Assembly (NCBI GenBank): GCA_946628865.1
Contig: CAMOXE010000131.1
Location: forward strand, 1 to 5,806
From: an uncultured Clostridia bacterium
GTDB lineage: Bacteria > Bacillota > Clostridia > Christensenellales > Borkfalkiaceae
Direction: 5' to 3'
DNA length: 5,806 bases
Positions 1 through 5,806 of this stretch are shown here, in pieces. The notes under the pieces were generated by a model. It did not search any database. It worked only from the letters and a program-made list of their open reading frames with translations, and was not told the origin of the DNA. Each line of letters opens with the position of its first letter. Positions within the stretch are counted from its first letter, which is position 1. The translations under genes were made by a program, and so were the position numbers.

Positions 1-14
1 CGTATTCCACTATA

Positions 15-1259
15 TTATTCCCCCATAGCCTCGACGCTTTCGATAAATTCGTCGAAACGTTCCTTCGTCATATATAAAGAGTAAAATCGTGTTCTGTTGT
101 TATAGAAATAATTATACAATTCTTCCGCTTTGCGGGATTTTTCAAACCCGCTTTTCAATTTAAATATTTCGCCGTCCGAATAAAAACAATCCGAAATTCT
201 GTCGTTTTTTCCAAGCGAAAGTAAAGCCTTTATTTTAAATTCGATTTCGTGCAGGGCAAAAATGCAGAGCGGAGCATAATTATCCGTTACGGTTTTTTCG
301 GCAATGCGCTTTGCCGCGTTAAACCCTACGTTTTTATCGTTATCCGAAAAATAAACGTCGGCGTCAAACGCCTCTGAAAGTATCAACCCGATCTTCCTCG
401 CATTGCCGCGGTAAAACTTACACGCAACCGACGCAGCCAGAGAATACAAAAATCCGAAATTCCCGCTGACGAGCGTATAACCGTTTGTTTTAAACGCGAA
501 AACAAAGTCGTCGCCGCGTTTAAACCCGACGCCGTCTCCGCGATAGGATATTTCGCATTTGCCCGCCTCTCGATTGAATTTTTCTAAGAATTCGCCGTAA
601 ATATCTCCGTCCGCTTTAAAGCCTTTTGAAATTTTAAGCGGCAAATACTCACCGTATAAAAGAGCATTCTTAGCGAGTTTATCGACTTCTTCGTTATATT
701 TATCGTTGCTATGCCCTTTTACTTTTACAAATTCGACTTTTACTACGCTCAAATACCTTTTGAGTTCGGATATATACCATGAAGAAATCGGACTTTTTGC
801 CGCCCAGGTTCTATCCGCCCAAAACGCCAGACCCGCGTAATCGTGATAAATTTTAAGTTTATCGAATCCGTTTAAATACGCCCACTTTATCGCGGTTATC
901 GCGCCTATCGCCTCCCCCGCGACGTTTCTGGACGATAAAAATTCTTTATCCTGTCCGAATCCGCTGTATCGCTCTTCTTCGCCGTTTAAAGCAATGGCTA
1001 TAACGCCGTAAGAATATCCGTTTATCGTCTCTTCGTAACTGCCGTCGGTGTATGCGACGGCGTAACCGGAATTTAAGTCTTTTTTGATCAAGTCGTCGTA
1101 ATAATCGACGCCGTTTAAATACGCCTCAGCCTCGCTAAGCGAAGAAAAACTCTTATAGGTATACCCCTTCTTACCCGTCATAAAATCCGAGCATTCGTTC
1201 CAAGAGGTAAATATTTTGTTCTCTTCGCCCTTAAAGGCGTAAAACTTCGATTTTGCCAT
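15..1259 (-). CDS. rnhA: Ribonuclease H1 with N-terminal hybrid-binding domain and a long uncharacterised C-terminal extension
   Basis: This enzyme should cleave the RNA strand of RNA-DNA hybrids in the cytoplasm, removing R-loops and primers. Residues 4-48 match the RNase H1 hybrid-binding (viroplasmin-like) domain, with FYAFKG, W20, the YKSF segment at 35-38 and the closing EAEAYL. Residues 66-200 form the RNase H fold. The four metal-binding acids are present: D72 in YTDGSY, E116 in NVAGEA, D140 in IYHDYAG and D193 in EEVDKLAKNA. The helper histidine H183 sits in KGHS. Activity is therefore expected. Family members with these two domains are usually about 200 residues long, but this protein has 414. 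Residues 212-414 are an additional lysine- and aromatic-rich region that I do not recognise. The start MAKSKFYAF is the family's usual one. No strong Shine-Dalgarno precedes it, and the gene begins 10 bases after the upstream transporter stop, so it probably depends on read-through and translational coupling. No terminator is visible in the 14 bases beyond its stop. Confidence 0.93.
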   Translation of the reverse strand: MAKSKFYAFKGEENKIFTSWNECSDFMTGKKGYTYKSFSSLSEAEAYLNGVDYYDDLIKKDLNSGYAVAYTDGSYEETINGYSYGVIAIALNGEEERYSGFGQDKEFLSSRNVAGEAIGAITAIKWAYLNGFDKLKIYHDYAGLAFWADRTWAAKSPISSWYISELKRYLSVVKVEFVKVKGHSNDKYNEEVDKLAKNALLYGEYLPLKISKGFKADGDIYGEFLEKFNREAGKCEISYRGDGVGFKRGDDFVFAFKTNGYTLVSGNFGFLYSLAASVACKFYRGNARKIGLILSEAFDADVYFSDNDKNVGFNAAKRIAEKTVTDNYAPLCIFALHEIEFKIKALLSLGKNDRISDCFYSDGEIFKLKSGFEKSRKAEELYNYFYNNRTRFYSLYMTKERFDEFIESVEAMGE

Positions 1260-1269
1260 AACTCGATAT

Positions 1270-4200
1270 TTATTCGGATCTGAGCGCTTCGACGGGATTC
1301 TTTTTAGCCGCGGAGGCAGCCGGAATAAGTCCGGAAATCAACGTCAGAACCACGCTTATCAATACCATTTCCAACGCGTTTAAAGGCGTAAGTCTCGCAA
1401 TGGCGGAAACGCTTCCGTCCGAAACGGCGTTGACTATAATATTGCCTATAAACGACAAGAGCCAGGTAAACGCCACGCCGAAAATTCCGCTTGAAAGCCC
1501 TATAACGACAGTCTCGGCATTGAACAATCTCGAAACGTCTTTTTTGCGTCCGCCAAGCGATCGAATTACGCCTATTTCCTTTACCCTTTCCACTACCGAA
1601 ACGTAAGTGATTATCGCAACCATTACCGTAGAAACGACGAGCGAAAGCGACGTAAAAACTATAAGCGCAATCGTTATAACGTTTATCACGTTGTTTATCA
1701 TGTTTACTACGAGTTCCACCTGGTCGGTATACTTAATGTGCTTTCTTTCGCCGAGAGCGATGGTTTTGGTTTTAACTCCGGACTTGCCGTAATCGGACAA
1801 ATCCTCTTTATAATTATAAAACTTGACTTCGCCGTCTGTGTCGGACTTAAAGCCCATACCCGTAACCGAAATAGCGCCCGAATAACCGTCGTCGCCGGCA
1901 TAAATCTTTAAAGTTTTCGACTTGTCAAGCCCCGACTTTTTAATGTCGAGCCTGACGGTAAGCCCCTCTGCGGTTACCGCCGCGTCGCCCGAAACGGGCT
2001 TACCGTCGCCGCCGATGAGCCGAGCGTCCCCGAAACGGATTTCTCCGTCCGAACCTTGCAACGCGAGCGCGGAAAGCGTCGTTCCCGTAACCGAAGTCGC
2101 GGTAAAGTCAATATATTTATACTCCGCCACGGTCAAATCTATTTCGCCTATAAGTGTTTTTTTTGCGATGTTAGCCGATTTTGCCTTAGTTAAGACTTTA
2201 TCGCCGTCGTAATTCCATTTATCGAGGTAATCGGTAACGAGATATTTATCGTCGAAACTCTTCGGGTATATGCTTATACTCTCCGGCAGATAAGTTCCGC
2301 CGACGCCGTTTAGATCCATGGTCTTGCTATTTGCTATCTGCGCGAACATGCCGCTCATTTGCGTTCCGCCTTGAGACGAACCGACGTAAGACATAAACGT
2401 GTTCATTATTCCGGAAGAGGACTTCCCGACGAAAACCGTCTTTTGTGTATCATGCCCCTCTTCATCTGAGCCGTCGGCAAAAATATACTTGCCGACTTTT
2501 TCGTCGAAATAGGTGTAATCGAGGTTATAATGGATACCGACGTCGATTGCGCCGATTGCAATAAGTCCCGACATTTTCGCGCTGTAAACCGTACCGTGGT
2601 CGCGGATGTTTTTTGCGATTTTGGAGTTGAGATTTATCTTTATACTCTCTCTTACCAAATCTTCGGAATAAATAACCCCCGACTTCAAAGATCCGTATGC
2701 CAAGTCTTTTTTAGGCTTTACGATAGCGCAAATATTGAGATCGACTCCGCCTTCCCATTCGCCTTCTTCGTAGTTGTAATCATAGCGATGGATAAAATTA
2801 CCTCCGAGTTCGCCCGATTTATCGCTGTAAATCACGTCGTTCGGATACCAAGTAAATTTTTTACTCACGATTTCTTCGTAAGAAAACTTCATTTTGTCGA
2901 GTTCTTCTTTATATTCGCCCTGCATATAGTCGGCGTTGGCTTTATATATGAGATTATAAAATTCCTCTTCGGTATAGTAGCCGAGTTGAGCGAGCATGAG
3001 GTCGCTCACTTGTTCGTAGTCGTTTAAAACCAAGACTATATCGTTGTAATTCTTAGGCAGTTCGCCGTACAAAACGTCGTATTGATTTGCTATATAATCC
3101 TTATTCCCGACGCCTTGCGAAAAACTCGTTATCAAATTCGTTATATACGACGAATACATTCCGTAGTCGGTCTTTTCAAGGAGCGCGGTATAAGTTTCGG
3201 TTATTGCGTTAAGGCTCATACGGCGGTTGAATTTTTCATACCCCGCAGCAGGCTCTTTAAACGCCTTAAAATCAGTATAAAGGCTCGGCATAAGTTCTAC
3301 GCCGTAATTTAAAAGAATATCGTTATAATACGACTTTGGCATACTTTTGACGTAATTGATATAATCAAAATCAAAATCGTTGGTATAACGCAACTCTTCG
3401 AGCGCCGTTTCGTTGGAAACGAGGTAATCAACCATAGAATTGACGTTGACCCAATCGCCGTACTCTAACGCTTTGTACTGCGAAAAAGCGGACGACGCAT
3501 TCATAAGCGAAGTATAATCGACGCCGCTTTTTTGCACCGTTATGGGATTGCCCGAAAGCAAATCGTCCTGAAAATTCGCAAGATAATCCTTAACGCCTTG
3601 CGAAACCGCAAGTACGGATGAAACGCCTATTATTCCTATCGAGCCTGCGACGATTACCAAAATCGTGCGCTTGAGTTTCATCACGAGATTTTTAAACGAA
3701 AGTTTAAACGATGTGAAAAAGCCCATTTTCGCGCTCTCTTTATTGTGCGGCGTAGGCTTTTCCTGCTCGGTCGGTTCAAACGGATCGCTATCCTCGATAA
3801 GTTCTCCGTCCAAAAGCCTTACTATTCTCGTAGAGTACTTTTCGGCAAGTTCGGGGTTATGCGTTACCATTATAACAAGCCTGTCTTTTGATATTTCGCG
3901 TATCAAATCCATTATCTGAACGCTTGTTGCGGTGTCGAGTGCGCCCGTCGGCTCGTCTGCGAGCAAAATTTCAGGGTCGTTTACTATCGCTCGCGCGATC
4001 GCTACCCTTTGCTGCTGTCCGCCGGATAATTGATTCGGCTTTTTATTGTATTCGCCGGAAAGCCCTACTTTATCAAGAGCGTGTTTTGCCTTTTCGATTC
4101 TATCCTGCTTACTATACCCGGATATTGTAAGCGCAAGTTCCACGTTGCCGAGAATAGTCTGGTGCGGAATCAGATTATAAGTCTGGAAAACGAAACCTAT

Positions 4201-4452
4201 TCTGTGATTGCGGTATACGTCCCAATCGTGATCCGAAAAATCTTTGGTGGACCTGCCGTTTATAATCAAATCTCCCGAAGTATATTGATCGAGTCCGCCG
4301 ATAATGTTAAGCAACGTAGTCTTACCGCAGCCAGACGGACCGAGTATGGACACAAATTCTTTTTTTCTGAAATTAATGGTAATTCCGCGTACCGCGCGCA
4401 CGGGCTTACCTGCTACTTCGTAATTTTTTACTATACTTCTTAATTCTAACAT
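1270..4452 (-). CDS. ABC transporter, fused ATP-binding protein and FtsX/MacB-type permease
   Basis: This is a 1060-residue type VII ABC protein (MacB/LolCDE/FtsX class), numbered here from ATG 4452. Residues 1-230 are the ATPase: Walker A GPSGCGKTT at 38-46, Q-loop Q90 in FVFQTYNLIP, signature LSGGQ at 142-146, Walker B ILLADEP with D166 and E167, and H-loop H198 in VTHNPE. After a charged, proline-containing linker comes membrane helix 1 (about 263-285) with AGSIGIIG. An external domain of about 620 residues follows. Helices 2-4 lie at about 918-952, 981-1010 and 1029-1053. The cytoplasmic turn VVERVKEIGVIRSLGGRKKDV is the FtsX hallmark. Both halves sit in one chain, so it probably works as a homodimer. 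Members of this class act by mechanotransmission or extrusion, for example peptide, antibiotic or lipoprotein handling; the substrate here cannot be told. The external domain carries an apparent beta-rich insertion at about 751-904. A longer frame opens at a TTG at 4467, but MLELRSIVKNYEV is the normal family start and fits the promoter geometry better. No Shine-Dalgarno is visible. It probably shares an operon with the RNase H gene. Confidence 0.93.
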   Translation of the reverse strand: MLELRSIVKNYEVAGKPVRAVRGITINFRKKEFVSILGPSGCGKTTLLNIIGGLDQYTSGDLIINGRSTKDFSDHDWDVYRNHRIGFVFQTYNLIPHQTILGNVELALTISGYSKQDRIEKAKHALDKVGLSGEYNKKPNQLSGGQQQRVAIARAIVNDPEILLADEPTGALDTATSVQIMDLIREISKDRLVIMVTHNPELAEKYSTRIVRLLDGELIEDSDPFEPTEQEKPTPHNKESAKMGFFTSFKLSFKNLVMKLKRTILVIVAGSIGIIGVSSVLAVSQGVKDYLANFQDDLLSGNPITVQKSGVDYTSLMNASSAFSQYKALEYGDWVNVNSMVDYLVSNETALEELRYTNDFDFDYINYVKSMPKSYYNDILLNYGVELMPSLYTDFKAFKEPAAGYEKFNRRMSLNAITETYTALLEKTDYGMYSSYITNLITSFSQGVGNKDYIANQYDVLYGELPKNYNDIVLVLNDYEQVSDLMLAQLGYYTEEEFYNLIYKANADYMQGEYKEELDKMKFSYEEIVSKKFTWYPNDVIYSDKSGELGGNFIHRYDYNYEEGEWEGGVDLNICAIVKPKKDLAYGSLKSGVIYSEDLVRESIKINLNSKIAKNIRDHGTVYSAKMSGLIAIGAIDVGIHYNLDYTYFDEKVGKYIFADGSDEEGHDTQKTVFVGKSSSGIMNTFMSYVGSSQGGTQMSGMFAQIANSKTMDLNGVGGTYLPESISIYPKSFDDKYLVTDYLDKWNYDGDKVLTKAKSANIAKKTLIGEIDLTVAEYKYIDFTATSVTGTTLSALALQGSDGEIRFGDARLIGGDGKPVSGDAAVTAEGLTVRLDIKKSGLDKSKTLKIYAGDDGYSGAISVTGMGFKSDTDGEVKFYNYKEDLSDYGKSGVKTKTIALGERKHIKYTDQVELVVNMINNVINVITIALIVFTSLSLVVSTVMVAIITYVSVVERVKEIGVIRSLGGRKKDVSRLFNAETVVIGLSSGIFGVAFTWLLSFIGNIIVNAVSDGSVSAIARLTPLNALEMVLISVVLTLISGLIPAASAAKKNPVEALRSE

Positions 4453-4458
4453 AGTCAT

Positions 4459-4488
4459 ATTATACAATAATTATAATGGATTTGTCTA
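4459..4488 (-). promoter_or_regulatory. Predicted sigma-A promoter of the ABC transporter-RNase H operon
   Basis: Read on the minus strand, TAGACA (4488-4483, one mismatch to TTGACA) is followed after 18 bases by a perfect TATAAT (4464-4459). Counting the -10 hexamer as -12 to -7 puts +1 exactly at base 4452, the A of the transporter's ATG. This implies a leaderless or nearly leaderless transcript, consistent with the lack of any Shine-Dalgarno. A second TATAAT lies at 4475-4470 with only a poor -35 (GTTTTT) at a suitable distance; it would start the RNA about 11 bases before the ATG, still without a ribosome binding site. Confidence 0.6.
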
Positions 4489-4631
4489 TCATAAAAACGA
4501 AACTTTGATAATTTAACGACGAAAAACTTGTGAAAAAAGTATTTTAAACGCGAAATCAGATAGTATTTGAACAGCGCCGGTTCTTTTTGTGAAAAAAATT
4601 TGAAAAATTTTAATAAAAGCGTCAAAAAACA
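4489..4631. other. AT-rich intergenic spacer between the two divergent promoters
   Basis: This non-coding stretch separates the two -35 boxes. I see no open frame with a ribosome binding site, no tRNA and no strong hairpin. It contains an 11-base direct repeat, TTGTGAAAAAA, at 4528-4538 and 4587-4597. Toward the right end there are A-tracts at 4592-4598, 4603-4607 and 4624-4629, spaced at roughly one or two helical turns. The last one abuts the groES -35 box and could act as an UP-element-like contact site. These roles are inferred from base composition only. Confidence 0.5.
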
Positions 4632-4659
4632 TTGACAAATTATTTATAAGGATTATAAT
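4632..4659 (+). promoter_or_regulatory. Sigma-A promoter of groES-groEL
   Basis: A perfect TTGACA (4632-4637) and a perfect TATAAT (4654-4659) are separated by 16 bases. The predicted transcript start is around 4666, inside the left arm of the CIRCE operator. This is the classical layout for HrcA-repressed chaperone operons: a strong vegetative promoter held down by a repressor rather than a heat-shock sigma factor. An A-tract lies directly upstream of the -35 box. Confidence 0.88.
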
Positions 4660-4663
4660 TATA

Positions 4664-4690
4664 TTAGCAGTCTGAAGTTGAGAGTGCTAA
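4664..4690 (+). promoter_or_regulatory. CIRCE operator (HrcA binding site)
   Basis: The left arm TTAGCAGTC (4664-4672), a 9-base spacer and the right arm GAGTGCTAA (4682-4690) reproduce the CIRCE inverted repeat. The right arm is a perfect match. The left arm differs from TTAGCACTC at one position (G for C at 4670). CIRCE is the operator of HrcA, whose activity depends on GroEL, so unfolded protein titrating GroEL relieves repression. It lies at the predicted +1 and in the 5' untranslated region of the groES mRNA, where it can also form a hairpin. No hrcA gene is in the window. Confidence 0.95.
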
Positions 4691-4700
4691 TAATTTAAAC

Positions 4701-4707
4701 GGAGGAG
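4701..4707 (+). promoter_or_regulatory. Ribosome binding site of groES
   Basis: GGAGGAG, a near-ideal Shine-Dalgarno, lies a few bases before ATG 4711. It fixes the groES start and contrasts with the absence of such a site before the divergent transporter gene. Confidence 0.9.
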
Positions 4708-4710
4708 TTT

Positions 4711-4995
4711 ATGATAATTAAACCTTTATACGACTATCTGGTCGTAGATACCGAAGACAAGAAAGAAACGACTAAGAGCGGATTTATACTCCCCTCTGCG
4801 TCGGAAAGCAAATACGCCGCCGCAATCGTTAAAGCGGTCGGGGCGGGCGGAAAACTTTACGGCAACGAAGTTTCCGTTACCGTAAAAGTCGGAGACAAAG
4901 TGCTTTTTACAGCCGATTCGGCTCAAAAAATCAAGATCGACGGCGAAGAATTTACGATCATCCGTCAATCTGACGTAATCGCAGTTATAGAATAA
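4711..4995 (+). CDS. groES: Co-chaperonin GroES (Hsp10)
   Basis: This 94-residue protein is the usual length for the seven-subunit lid that caps GroEL in the cytoplasm and closes the folding chamber. The start IIKPLYDY corresponds to the family's IKPLGDRV. The mobile loop that binds GroEL spans about residues 16-34, with the hydrophobic contact SGFILP at 23-28. The beta-barrel signatures VKVGDKVLF (58-66), KIDGEEF (75-81) and the ending SDVIAVIE are clear. Departures from the common sequence are Y9 where the family nearly always has Arg (DRV), GAG for GPG around 44-46, and ADSA where KYAG is usual. These suggest a divergent lineage rather than a damaged gene, since the frame is intact and expression signals are strong. 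It is first in the operon, followed by groEL after 13 bases, and is controlled by the CIRCE upstream. Confidence 0.97.
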   Translation: MIIKPLYDYLVVDTEDKKETTKSGFILPSASESKYAAAIVKAVGAGGKLYGNEVSVTVKVGDKVLFTADSAQKIKIDGEEFTIIRQSDVIAVIE

Positions 4996-5001
4996 AAGGA
5001 G
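4996..5001 (+). promoter_or_regulatory. Ribosome binding site of groEL
   Basis: AAGGAG occupies most of the 13-base gap between the groES stop and the groEL ATG at 5009, with 7 bases of spacing. It supports the chosen groEL start and independent translation initiation within the shared mRNA. Confidence 0.85.
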
Positions 5002-5008
5002 AATAAAT

Positions 5009-5806
5009 ATGGCAAAACAGATTAAATACGGAGAAGACGCGAGAAAGGCTTTGGAAGCGGGCGTAAACACGCTTGCCGACACCGTTAAAATAACTTTAGG
5101 ACCTAAGGGAAGAAACGTCGTTTTAGACAAGAAATACGGCGCGCCGCTTATAACTAACGACGGCGTAACCATCGCTAAAGAAATTGAACTTAAAGACCCG
5201 TTTGAAAATATGGGCGCGCAACTCGTCAAAGAGGTTTCAACTAAGACGAACGACGTAGCGGGCGACGGTACTACGACTGCGGTCGTACTTGCTCAGGCTA
5301 TGATAGAAGAGGGGCTTAAAAACTTAGCCGCGGGCGCAAATCCGATAGTTTTGAAAAAAGGAATAAGCAAGGCGGTTGACGTTGCCGTAGAAGAACTTAA
5401 AAAGATAAGTAAGCCCGTCGAATCGAAGAAAGCGATCGCGCAGGTCGCGTCTATATCCGCAAGCGACGAAAATATCGGCGAACTTATAAGCGAAGCGATG
5501 GAAAAAGTCGGCAAGGACGGCGTTATCACTATTCAGGAAAGCAAGACGATGAAAACCGAACTTACGACAGTGGACGGTATGAGTTTCGACAGAGGTTACG
5601 CTTCTGCGTATATGGTTACCGATACGGATAAAATGGTTGCCGTTTACGACAATCCCGTTATTTTGATTACCGATAAAAAGATTTCGTCAATTCAAGAGAT
5701 TTTACCCGTAATCGAACCTATCGCTCAACAGGGACAAAAACTTCTTATAATAGCCGAAGACGTTGAGGGAGACGCTCTTGCGGCGCTTGTAGTAAATAAA
5801 CTTAAA
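5009..5806 (+). CDS. groEL: Chaperonin GroEL (Hsp60), N-terminal half, cut by the window edge
   Basis: GroEL is the tetradecameric ATP-driven chaperonin that encloses unfolded proteins with GroES in the cytoplasm. The first 266 codons are present and in frame to the last base; the family is about 540 residues, so the rest lies outside the window. The translation starts MAKQIKYGEDARKAL. The equatorial ATP site shows TLGPKGRNVVLD (29-40), ITNDGVT (48-54) and GDGTTTA (85-91), where D86 corresponds to the hydrolytic Asp87 of E. coli. The intermediate hinge follows at about 135-190. The apical substrate- and GroES-binding face begins with FDRGYASAYMVTD (193-205), then ILITDKKIS and LLIIAEDVEGDALA. 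All visible key residues are intact. The YASAYM segment has alanine where proline is common (YxSPYM). It is co-transcribed with groES under HrcA/CIRCE control. Confidence 0.98.
   Translation, partial: MAKQIKYGEDARKALEAGVNTLADTVKITLGPKGRNVVLDKKYGAPLITNDGVTIAKEIELKDPFENMGAQLVKEVSTKTNDVAGDGTTTAVVLAQAMIEEGLKNLAAGANPIVLKKGISKAVDVAVEELKKISKPVESKKAIAQVASISASDENIGELISEAMEKVGKDGVITIQESKTMKTELTTVDGMSFDRGYASAYMVTDTDKMVAVYDNPVILITDKKISSIQEILPVIEPIAQQGQKLLIIAEDVEGDALAALVVNKLK

Noticed and set aside
18..626. RnlA-like toxin or HEPN nuclease domain in the RNase H extension
   Set aside because: RNase H1 is known to work with the RnlA toxin in E. coli, so I looked for a link. I found no Rx4-6H motif and no clear similarity, so no such claim is made.
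1400..2212. Several plus-strand open frames of 60-96 codons opposite the transporter gene
   Set aside because: They are antisense shadows of a well-supported coding region. Their translations are Ser/Thr/Pro-rich, show no recognisable motifs, and I saw no convincing start signals.
2530..4443. Plus-strand open frames of 76-165 codons opposite the transporter ATPase and external domain
   Set aside because: These also lie antisense to strongly conserved coding sequence, including the Walker motifs. Their translations look like composition artefacts, not proteins.
4453..4467. TTG at 4467 or ATG at 4458 as the transporter start
   Set aside because: Neither has a Shine-Dalgarno. Both lie upstream of the predicted transcript start, and the added residues (MYNMT) are absent from the normal family N-terminus, which begins at MLEL.
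4571..4590. GCGCCGG followed by a T-rich run as an intrinsic terminator
   Set aside because: There is no adequate hairpin stem before the T-run. The location between two divergent promoters does not call for a terminator.
4726..5229. Minus-strand frame of 167 codons opposite groES-groEL
   Set aside because: It spans two intact conserved genes and their junction in antisense, so it is a shadow. The same applies to the minus-strand frame at 5293-5529 inside groEL.

Overview
The window reads as chromosomal housekeeping DNA from a low-to-mid GC member of the Bacillota, most likely an uncultured Clostridia-type bacterium. The evidence is a groES-groEL operon behind a CIRCE operator (the HrcA heat-shock system), strong purine-rich ribosome binding sites in that operon, a GroEL sequence of clear Gram-positive type (YMVTD segment, ILITDKKI, IIAEDVEG), and a fused ATPase-FtsX permease of a kind common in Clostridia. 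Codon choice mixes AT-rich synonymous codons with many gcg, ggc, gac and tcg codons. The taxonomic placement is inference from protein style; there is no rRNA to confirm it.

Layout. Two transcription units diverge from an AT-rich intergenic region at about 4453-4710. Leftward (minus strand) lies a large ABC transporter fusion protein (1270-4452), followed after only 10 bases by a ribonuclease H1 gene (15-1259). The two are probably co-transcribed. Rightward (plus strand) lie groES (4711-4995) and groEL (5009 to the window edge, first 266 codons only).

The intergenic region holds a promoter for each side. The groES promoter is TTGACA-16-TATAAT, with a near-perfect 27-base CIRCE at the predicted transcript start. 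The transporter promoter is TAGACA-18-TATAAT. It is placed so that the predicted first transcribed base is the A of the transporter ATG, which suggests a leaderless mRNA.

Function. GroES and GroEL form the ATP-driven folding chamber. The transporter is a MacB/FtsX-type type VII ABC protein with its ATPase at the N-terminus, four predicted membrane helices and an external domain of about 620 residues; its substrate is unknown. The RNase H1 has an intact DEDD catalytic set and an RNA-DNA hybrid binding domain, plus an unrecognised C-terminal extension of about 200 residues.

I see no mobile element, CRISPR array, RNA gene or obvious defence system. The points most worth a second look are the RNase H extension, the beta-rich insertion in the transporter just before its second membrane helix, and the leaderless-start geometry.
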